The notes under the pieces were generated by a model, which saw nothing but the letters and a program-made list of their open reading frames with translations, ran no database searches and was not told the origin of the DNA. A DNA stretch of 64,000 nt, from contig JBBIQS010000038.1 of assembly GCA_037442205.1 (NCBI GenBank), positions 8,735 to 72,734 on the forward strand, written 5' to 3'. The position numbers and the translations under genes were made by a program. This DNA comes from JBBIQS01 sp037442205. Lineage in GTDB: Bacteria; Myxococcota; Myxococcia; Myxococcales; UBA5297. Positions 58,122-64,000 of the stretch are shown piece by piece (within the stretch, counting starts at the first letter, position 1; each line of letters starts with the position of its first letter).

Positions 58122-58502
58122 GAAAGCTCCCGTGTAGAGCGGCGTCGGCCCCTCGTGCGGCGCCACCGCTGGCGCCGTTCCGGCCGCTGCGGCGCGTGCG
58201 TTTCGAGGGGGTGAAAACTAACACGGAGGACCCCCGGTCCTCAAGGTAATCGAACGCCTTAAGCGCCCAAAATCATTCCGGGTTTTCACCCTCGCAACCC
58301 TCGGAAAACGCGAGGGTTTCGGGGCCGGTCCGCCGCGTCGCGCCGCGGACAGCGACGTGGGATGAACACCTGGGCCGCGCTGGCCCTTGCCCAGGCGCGG
58401 TCGATCGGTCGGCGGCCCGCCCTCTCCGCCGTGTCCTGAGCCTGTCGAAGGAATCGGGCTCACCGGAGGGATCGAGCGCACAGGAGGCCAGCGTCACGTC
58501 AC
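58122..58502. other. recF-gyrB spacer: hairpin and repeat, no gene
   Basis: The spacer is long for this gene pair. It contains an 8-bp hairpin AACCCTCG/CGAGGGTT (58296-58318) and a copy of the dispersed repeat core TCCTGAGCCTGTCGAAGGA (58434-58452). The rest shows no start codon with coding-like sequence. It may hold a gyrB promoter or attenuator; none can be placed with confidence. Confidence 0.45.
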
Positions 58503-59612
58503 TCAAGCCTGGGGCGTGATCGTGCCCTTGAGTGCCTTGAAGAGGCACGCCTGCTCGCCGGCGGCGCCGCTGACCAGCCCGGCGTCGGTGGTGGTGAGGA
58601 AGACCTGCAGCTGCGACTGGCGCAGGTAGTCCATCAGGAAGGCGTTGCGCGCCGGGTCGAGCTCGCTCGAGACGTCGTCCAGCAGGAGCAACGGCGGCCG
58701 GCCGAGCGAGGTCTTGAGATTCTCGATTTCGGCGATCTTGAGCGCCAGCACCGCCGCCCGCTGCTGGCCCTGGGAGGCGAACGAGCGCGCCGCGCGGCCG
58801 GCGAGCGCCAGGTCGAGATCGTCGGTGTGCGGCCCGACGGAGGTGAAGCCGCGATCCCGGTCGAGGTTCGTCCGCCGCTCCAGCGCTTCGGCCAAGGAGC
58901 GCGCGGCGGCTTGAGGATCGCCCAGGGCCTCGGGCGCGATTCCGGTGGGCTCGTAGGTCACCTCGAGCCCGCCGTCGCCACGGGCGATCGACTCGAAGGT
59001 GGCGCTGACCCGCTGCGCCAGCTCGGTCACCAGCGCGTGCCGCCGCCGCGCCACCTGAGCTCCGGCTCTGGCGAGCGCCAGGTCGAAGGCCTCCAGCACT
59101 CCGGGCGCGGCGCCCTCCTTGAGCAGCTTGTTGCGCTGCTTGAGCGCCCGGGCGTAGTCGCGGCAGGCCTCCAGATGGCCGGGAAAGCGGTTGAAGACCG
59201 CCCGATCCAACAGCCGTCGGCGTCCGTCGGGGCCGCCCTTCACCACCGCCAGGTCGTCCGGCGTGAACGCGACCACCGAGACCCCGCCGAAGTACTCCTC
59301 CAGGCTCTTGGCCGGCTTGCCGTCGACGAAGGCCTCCCTGCCGCTGCCGTCCACCTCGACGGCGATCGTCCGCTCGGCCCCCGCCAGCGCGAAGCGACCG
59401 CTCACCCGCGCGCCCTTCTGCCCGAAGCGGACCAGCTCGGAGTAGCGGTTCGCCCGCAGCGGCCGCAGCGTGGCCAGCAGGTAGATCGACTCCAGGAGAT
59501 TCGTCTTCCCCTGCCCGTTGGAGCCGACGATGACCGTCGCCCGCTCGGCCGGCGTGAGGTCGGCCGATTCGATGTTGCGGAAATCGCGGATCTGAAGCGC
59601 GAGCAGGCGCAT
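58503..59612 (-). CDS. recF: DNA replication and repair protein RecF
   Basis: This 369-residue protein starts at ATG 59612 (AAGAGGGAGCC upstream; MRLLALQIRDFRN). RecF loads RecA at gaps. Features: GSNGQGKTNLLESIYLLA (Walker A), LRPLRANRYSELVRFGQ, SQGQQRAAVLALKIAEIE (ABC signature) and LLLLDDVSSELDPARN (Walker B and D loop). Its length matches the family. gyrB follows, but dnaA and dnaN, which usually precede recF, are absent; a nucleotidyltransferase gene lies divergently upstream instead. Confidence 0.97.
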   Translation of the reverse strand: MRLLALQIRDFRNIESADLTPAERATVIVGSNGQGKTNLLESIYLLATLRPLRANRYSELVRFGQKGARVSGRFALAGAERTIAVEVDGSGREAFVDGKPAKSLEEYFGGVSVVAFTPDDLAVVKGGPDGRRRLLDRAVFNRFPGHLEACRDYARALKQRNKLLKEGAAPGVLEAFDLALARAGAQVARRRHALVTELAQRVSATFESIARGDGGLEVTYEPTGIAPEALGDPQAAARSLAEALERRTNLDRDRGFTSVGPHTDDLDLALAGRAARSFASQGQQRAAVLALKIAEIENLKTSLGRPPLLLLDDVSSELDPARNAFLMDYLRQSQLQVFLTTTDAGLVSGAAGEQACLFKALKGTITPQA

Positions 59613-59755
59613 CGGCTCCCTCTTGGCAGGCGGCCGCTCAAAACGCAAGGGGCACTCGTGCGCCGGCCCTGCGCCGTGGCGAGCTTGAGGAGAAAGTGAC
59701 CCGGCGCGGAAGGAGCCGGGCCGCCGGCTTTCCTGGCAACTCGGGAGACGCGCTC

Positions 59756-60541
59756 ATGGAGCCCTCGCCGGTCTACTTGGGGCACGACTCTGCAGCTCAG
59801 ATCGCGGCCCGCCGCGCGGCGCTGGTGGCCCTGGAGGCCGACCGGGTGCCGTTCGTGGTGGCCGGGGCCTACGCCATGCGCGAGTACGCCGGCATCTACC
59901 GCGACACCAAGGACCTGGACGTCTTCTGCCGCCGCGAGGACGCCGAGCGCGCCCTGGCGAGCATGGCCAGGGTGGGCTTCCGCACCGTGATGACCGACCC
60001 GCTGTGGCTGGCAAAGGGCTTCGCCGAGGACGGCGAGTACGTGGACGTGATCTTCTCCAGCGGCAACGGGGTGGCCGAGGTCGACCAGCGCTGGATGCAG
60101 CGCGCCCGCCGCGGAGTGGTGCTGGGGGTGGAGACCCTGATCGCCCCGCCCGAGGAGATCATCTGGTCCAAGGCCTACGTGATGGAGCGCGAGCGCTACG
60201 ACGGCGCCGACATCCACCACCTGCTGCTGCACTGCGCCAGCTTCCTCGACTGGAACTTCCTGCTGGAGCGGATGGACGACCACCCCGAGATCCTGCTCGC
60301 CCACCTGCTGCTGTTCCGCTTCTCCTACCCCAGCGAGCGCGACCTCATCCCGGCCTGGGTGCTGGACCAACTGTGGAGCGCCAGCATGCGCCCGAGCCGG
60401 GAGGACGAGCGCGGGCTGTGCCGGGGCACGCTCTTGTCCAACGTCCAGTACAACGTCGACCTGCTCAAGGGCATGCGCGACGCGCGCCCGCTGGAGGTGC
60501 GCGCCTGGCGCGAGTTCAGAACGGGAGCCGGGGGAGGCTGA
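59756..60541 (+). CDS. Nucleotidyltransferase-fold protein
   Basis: This 261-residue protein starts at ATG 59756 after CGGGAGA. Residues about 30-75 fit the nucleotidyltransferase fold: FVVAGAYAMREYAGIYRDTK, then the acidic DLDVFC and a 'GFRTVMTDPLWLAKGF' region. The third acidic element may be VDVIFSSG. A helical C-terminus (LLLHCASFLDWNFLLERMD) follows. Similar proteins are toxins (MNT type), DNA or RNA modifiers, or unknown. The metallophosphoesterase gene begins two bases after its stop, so they are almost certainly one operon. Substrate unknown. Confidence 0.83.
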   Translation: MEPSPVYLGHDSAAQIAARRAALVALEADRVPFVVAGAYAMREYAGIYRDTKDLDVFCRREDAERALASMARVGFRTVMTDPLWLAKGFAEDGEYVDVIFSSGNGVAEVDQRWMQRARRGVVLGVETLIAPPEEIIWSKAYVMERERYDGADIHHLLLHCASFLDWNFLLERMDDHPEILLAHLLLFRFSYPSERDLIPAWVLDQLWSASMRPSREDERGLCRGTLLSNVQYNVDLLKGMRDARPLEVRAWREFRTGAGGG

Positions 60542-60543
60542 TC

Positions 60544-61335
60544 ATGCCGGGCACTGCCGAAACCGGGGCGGGAGAGGTGGCGGGGCGCGCCCAGGAGAAG
60601 CAGGAGGCTCGGGCGGTTCCCAAGATCCGGGTGGCGGCGGTGGGGGATCTTCACGCCCGGGTCGATCGCCCGGGGCGGCTGCGGCGCTTCTTCGGCACCA
60701 TCAACGAGGAGGCCGACCTGATGGTGATCGCCGGCGACCTCACCGACCACGGCGAGCTCGACGAGGCGGAGATGCTGGCCGAGGAGCTCTTGGTGGTGCG
60801 GGTGCCCAAGGTGGCGGTGCTGGGCAACCACGACTACGAGGGCGGCAAATCGGCGGAGATCAGCCGCACCCTGAGCCACGCCGGCATCAAGGTGCTGGAC
60901 GGCGACGTCTACATCTTCGAGAAGCGGCTGGGCATCGCCGGGGTCAAGGGCTTCTGCGGGGGCTTCGAGCAGGCCACCCTCGAGCCGTGGGGCGAGGAGA
61001 TCGTCAAGAAGTTCGTCTTCGAGGCGGTCAACGAGTCGCTGAAGCTGGAGACCGCGCTGGCGCGTATCCGCAGCATGGAGAAGCGGATGGCGGTGATGCA
61101 CTACTCGCCGATCCGCGGCACCGTCGAGGGCGAGAGCTCGGAGATCTTCCCCTTCCTCGGTTGCTCGCGGCTCGAGGAGCCGGTCGACAAGTTCCAGGCC
61201 ACCCTGGCGATCCACGGCCATGCCCACCGCGGGCAGATCCAGGCGGCCACCCTGCGCGGCGTGCCGGTCTACAACGCCACCATGGAGCTGGTGCACAAGC
61301 GCCTGGACCGACGCTACCTGCTGATCGAGATCTGA
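60544..61335 (+). CDS. Metallophosphoesterase (calcineurin-like), partner of nucleotidyltransferase
   Basis: This 263-residue protein starts at ATG 60544. After a 28-residue Glu/Ala-rich lead the phosphoesterase motifs are VGDLHARVD, IAGDLTDHG, LGNHDYEGG, MHYSP and HGHAHRG. No signal peptide is seen, so it is cytoplasmic. The two-base gap from the preceding gene implies coupled translation. Such an enzyme could remove what the nucleotidyltransferase adds, or act on the same nucleotide, but this is inference. Confidence 0.92.
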   Translation: MPGTAETGAGEVAGRAQEKQEARAVPKIRVAAVGDLHARVDRPGRLRRFFGTINEEADLMVIAGDLTDHGELDEAEMLAEELLVVRVPKVAVLGNHDYEGGKSAEISRTLSHAGIKVLDGDVYIFEKRLGIAGVKGFCGGFEQATLEPWGEEIVKKFVFEAVNESLKLETALARIRSMEKRMAVMHYSPIRGTVEGESSEIFPFLGCSRLEEPVDKFQATLAIHGHAHRGQIQAATLRGVPVYNATMELVHKRLDRRYLLIEI

Positions 61336-61347
61336 GCCGGCTTGAGC

Positions 61348-61369
61348 GGCGCTGCCCGAAGGCAGCGCC
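61348..61369. terminator. Hairpin between convergent genes
   Basis: A perfect 9-bp stem GGCGCTGCC/GGCAGCGCC with CGAA loop sits between the phosphoesterase stop (61335) and the surface-protein stop (61384). It probably acts in both directions; there is no T-run. Confidence 0.6.
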
Positions 61370-61383
61370 TCACCCGCCTCGGC

Positions 61384-64000
61384 CTAGCCGCCGCAGGAGA
61401 TCGGCCCGGCGGTGGTCGAGTTGTTGGTCTCGTCGCACTCGCTGTTCGAGCCCTTGCCGGTGCCGTCGTCGTCCACCACCACCTTCACCGTGGCGTTGGC
61501 CGGCGGGTTCTTCCAGTCGAAGCGCAGCCGCTCGCCCTCGCCAGGGGCCAGCGCCCGGGTGGTCTTGACCACTCCCAGCAGCGCGTTGGTCGCCGCGTCG
61601 TAGAAGGCCACCGACAGCCCCGGGGCCACCGCGATCGCTCCGTGGTTCTCCACCCACGCCCGCACCGTCAGCTGCGCCGGGCAGAAGCCGGAGTCGAGGC
61701 CGATCGGCCCGGCCACCAGGTCGGGGGCGTCGGTGGAGCGGCTCCCCGGCGGCTCGGCGTTGAGGCGGTAGCTGTTGTAGGTCACCCACGGCTCGCCCTC
61801 GAGGTACACCGGCTTGCCGGCCTCGGTGACGTTGCTGATGTGGTAGGTGTGCTCGTTCCAGATCCGGCGGGTGCGCACCCAGTTGTCGTTGGCGTCGCCG
61901 TAGACGAACACCCCGTGCACCGGGCTGGTCCCGTAGTCGTTGGCCGCCACCACGATCTCGGCGTTGCCGTCGTTGTCCACGTCGGCAATCACCGGGTACT
62001 CGTAGGCGGTGGCGCTGGTGTTGCGCTTGCTCCACAGCACGTTGCCGGTCTCGCCGTCGAGGATGCGCAGGGTGGTCTCGTCGTTGTAGACGACCTCGGC
62101 CCAGCCGTCGCCCTCGAAGTCGAACACCGAGCTGCCGGTGGAGTTGGACGAGGCGTCCTGCACCGCGTGCTGCCACTTCACCGTGCCGTTGGTCTCGAAG
62201 ACCACGTACTGGTTCCAGCCGGCGACGCCGATCTCCGGCTTGCCGTCGTGGTCGAAGTCGGCCACCGTCGGCGCCCCGCCGCGCCCGCCGCCGGGCAGAT
62301 CCACCGGGCCCCACAGGATCGAGCCGTCCAGGCCCTTGCGCACCAGCACCTGGGCCTTGTAGGGCGAGACGCCCTTGTTGGCGTCGGCCACCACCACCAC
62401 GTCCGGCTTGCCGTCGCCGTCGAAGTCGCCGATGGCCGGGAAGCCGTCGGCGCCGGCGGCGTCGTTCCAGAGGATGGTCCCGTCGGCGTGGTAGGCGGTG
62501 CGCCCGGTGACGATCTCCGGCTTGCCGTCGCCGTCGAGGTCGGCCACCAGCGACAGCGGCCCGACTCCGTTGTCGCCCTGCCCCTCGCTCCCCTTCCACT
62601 TGAGCTTGCCGTCGAAGGAGAAGACCGCCGCCCCGAGGACCACCTCGCCCTTGCCGTCGTTGTCCAGGTCGGCGATGGCCGGGCCGCCCCACATGTTTCC
62701 CTTGTGGGCGTTGGCGTAGTCGACGCAGTTGCTGACGCCGGTCACGGTGCTGGTGAACTGGCTGCAGCTCCACTTGAGCTTGCCTTCGTTGGTGAAGGCG
62801 ATCAGCCCCTGCTGCCAGCGCAGGGCCACGATCTCCACCTTGCCGTCGCCGTCGAGGTCGGCGGCGGCGATGTTGGCCGCCGGGTTGAGGCGCAGGTCGC
62901 GGTTGGTGGCCGCGTCCAGCGGCAGGGTGGTGAAGACCTCGGCCCCGGTGTCGCCGCGGATGGCCCGCAGCACGCCCCAGTTGTTCATGCTGCCGCCGGT
63001 GGCGGTGGTGGTGACGTCGAAGGAGACGAAGACGATCTCCGGGATGTCGTTCTCGTCGATCTTGCCGTCGCCGTTGTCGTCGGTGAGGTTGACCACCAGC
63101 GGGGTGCTCATCACCTGGACCTTGGTCGGTTGCACCGAGGAGCCGGTCCAGCTCAGCTCCAGCTTCTGGGCGAACTGGGCCCGCGGCGGCTGGTAGGTGC
63201 AGTTGGGGTTGGTGGGCAGCCCGACCTTGAAGGTGGTGTCGTCGTCGCAGGCGTCGCCGATGCCGTCCAGGTCCAGGTCCGACTGGTCGGGGTTGTAGAC
63301 GGTGGGGCAGTTGTCGCTGGCGTTGAGGATCCCGTCGCCGTCGATGTCCGGGTCGCAGGCGTCGCCCAGGCCGTCCCGGTCCACGTCCTTCTGCGCGGGG
63401 TTGGCGACGTCGGGGCAGTTGTCGACCGAGTCGGAGACCCCGTCGCCGTCGCGATCGCCCTCGCAAGCGTCGCCGATGCCGTCGTGGTTGGTGTCCTTCT
63501 GGTCCGGGTTTGCGACGGTGGGGCAGTTGTCCTGGGCGTTGAGGACGCCGTCGCCGTCGATGTCGTCGTCGCAGGCGTCGCCCTTGCCGTCGTGGTCGGT
63601 GTCCTTCTGGTCGGGGTTGAAGACGTTCGGGCAGTTGTCGGTGCCGTTGGCGATCCCGTCGCCGTCGAGGTCCCCGTCGCAGGCGTCGCCGACGCCGTCC
63701 TTGTCGGTGTCCTTCTGGTTCTGATTGGCGACGGCGGGGCAGTTGTCCTGGGCGTTGGGGATGCCGTCGCCGTCGAGGTCGTCGTCGCAGACGTCGCCCT
63801 TGCCGTCGTTGTCGGTGTCCTGCTGATCGTGATTGCTGACCAGCGGGCAGTTGTCGACGTCGTCGGGGATGCCGTCGTTGTCGTCGTCGGGATCGCAGGC
63901 GTCGCCCTTGAGGTCGCCGTCGGTGTCCTTCTGGTCGGGGTTGGGGACGGTGGGGCAGTTGTCCTTGTCGTCGGGGACGCCGTCGCCGTCGGTGTCGCGG
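61384..64000 (-). CDS. Large surface protein with TSP3, FG-GAP and CARDB regions (5' end outside window)
   Basis: The visible 871 residues run from the window edge to a TAG at 61384. The upstream part is a series of about seven thrombospondin type-3 calcium repeats (DGDGI-x-DNCP-x-N-P-DQKDTDxDG-x-GDACD). A long FG-GAP/VCBS-type beta-propeller region follows (repeats such as VADLDGDGKPEIV, IGDFDGDGKPDVV, IADVDNDGNAEIV). Its C-terminal 110 residues are a CARDB-like domain with LTVRAWVENHGAIAVAPGLS and DDDGTGKGSNSECDETNNST. Calcium-dependent, secreted or surface-bound adhesin is likely. The signal peptide is not visible. Confidence 0.9.
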   Translation of the reverse strand, partial: RDTDGDGVPDDKDNCPTVPNPDQKDTDGDLKGDACDPDDDNDGIPDDVDNCPLVSNHDQQDTDNDGKGDVCDDDLDGDGIPNAQDNCPAVANQNQKDTDKDGVGDACDGDLDGDGIANGTDNCPNVFNPDQKDTDHDGKGDACDDDIDGDGVLNAQDNCPTVANPDQKDTNHDGIGDACEGDRDGDGVSDSVDNCPDVANPAQKDVDRDGLGDACDPDIDGDGILNASDNCPTVYNPDQSDLDLDGIGDACDDDTTFKVGLPTNPNCTYQPPRAQFAQKLELSWTGSSVQPTKVQVMSTPLVVNLTDDNGDGKIDENDIPEIVFVSFDVTTTATGGSMNNWGVLRAIRGDTGAEVFTTLPLDAATNRDLRLNPAANIAAADLDGDGKVEIVALRWQQGLIAFTNEGKLKWSCSQFTSTVTGVSNCVDYANAHKGNMWGGPAIADLDNDGKGEVVLGAAVFSFDGKLKWKGSEGQGDNGVGPLSLVADLDGDGKPEIVTGRTAYHADGTILWNDAAGADGFPAIGDFDGDGKPDVVVVADANKGVSPYKAQVLVRKGLDGSILWGPVDLPGGGRGGAPTVADFDHDGKPEIGVAGWNQYVVFETNGTVKWQHAVQDASSNSTGSSVFDFEGDGWAEVVYNDETTLRILDGETGNVLWSKRNTSATAYEYPVIADVDNDGNAEIVVAANDYGTSPVHGVFVYGDANDNWVRTRRIWNEHTYHISNVTEAGKPVYLEGEPWVTYNSYRLNAEPPGSRSTDAPDLVAGPIGLDSGFCPAQLTVRAWVENHGAIAVAPGLSVAFYDAATNALLGVVKTTRALAPGEGERLRFDWKNPPANATVKVVVDDDGTGKGSNSECDETNNSTTAGPISCGG
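63240..64000 (-). repeat. Thrombospondin type-3 repeat array
   Basis: About seven near-identical units of roughly 108 bp encode Asp-rich calcium-binding repeats, each with DNCP and GDAC. The repeats continue past the window edge. High similarity between units makes array length prone to change by recombination and to assembly collapse. Confidence 0.85.

Noticed and set aside
58296..58318. Rho-independent terminator for recF
   Set aside because: Hairpin is 180 bases downstream of the recF stop with no T-run in the correct direction; listed only as a spacer hairpin.

Overview
The window looks like chromosome from a high-GC (about 68-70%) member of the Myxococcota or a close deltaproteobacterial relative. 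The evidence is three Hanks-type Ser/Thr kinases (one with a WD40 double propeller, one with a PEGA domain), an FHA-sigma54 activator, many 'Cys-rich plus Asp/Gly linker' lipoproteins, a thrombospondin-type-3/FG-GAP/CARDB surface protein, and core genes of deltaproteobacterial type. No phage, IS element, CRISPR array or rRNA was seen. One tRNA (Gln, TTG) is present. This assignment is inference from gene content; no database was consulted.

Layout. 0-6 kb: a truncated PilT-N-like gene, a Cys-rich unknown, and carA-carB (carbamoyl phosphate for pyrimidines and arginine). 6-10.4 kb: an AbiEi/DUF559-type protein, then a translationally coupled FHA-GAF-sigma54 activator and zinc-ribbon kinase, and a small exported protein. 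10.5-19.3 kb: CheR, a CoA-binding protein, mtnA, a WD40 kinase, clpX and an RsmB-type rRNA methyltransferase. 19.3-28.1 kb: an exported-protein island. A near-consensus sigma54 promoter with two upstream GTTCC-N5-GGAAC palindromes leads into a PEGA protein, a second exported protein and a Cys-rich/beta-helix lipoprotein. These are followed by an Ig-repeat lipoprotein and a frameshifted Asp/Gly-rich lipoprotein. Part of this island looks less GC-biased than its flanks. 28.1-41.8 kb: a conserved unknown, prs, spoVG, a DUF5658-like membrane protein, tdk, a histidine kinase, an M16 peptidase, a TPR lipoprotein, pyrimidine-nucleoside phosphorylase, a zinc-ribbon receiver protein, a BMP-type nucleoside-binding lipoprotein, a dicluster ferredoxin and an exported protein. 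41.8-46.5 kb: a three-gene SPFH operon beside a PEGA kinase. 46.5-53.8 kb: a small lipoprotein, a VWA protein with an apparent single-base frameshift, a small conserved protein, a nucleoside-type ABC transporter (ATPase and two permeases) and a Tat-exported phosphoesterase. 54-61.4 kb: an M50/PDZ homologue lacking the catalytic Glu, tRNA-Gln, gyrB, recF, and a nucleotidyltransferase-metallophosphoesterase pair. 61.4-64 kb: the 3' part of a large calcium-repeat surface protein.

Genes that probably work together: carAB; the BMP lipoprotein with the ABC transporter 10 kb away, tdk and the nucleoside phosphorylase (nucleoside uptake and salvage); the activator and its coupled kinase; the sigma54-driven exported operon; the SPFH operon; and the nucleotidyltransferase-phosphoesterase pair. 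Two genes (27.5 kb and 48.46 kb) can each be made continuous by adding one base. That means either real lesions or assembly errors, so reading frames here deserve caution.
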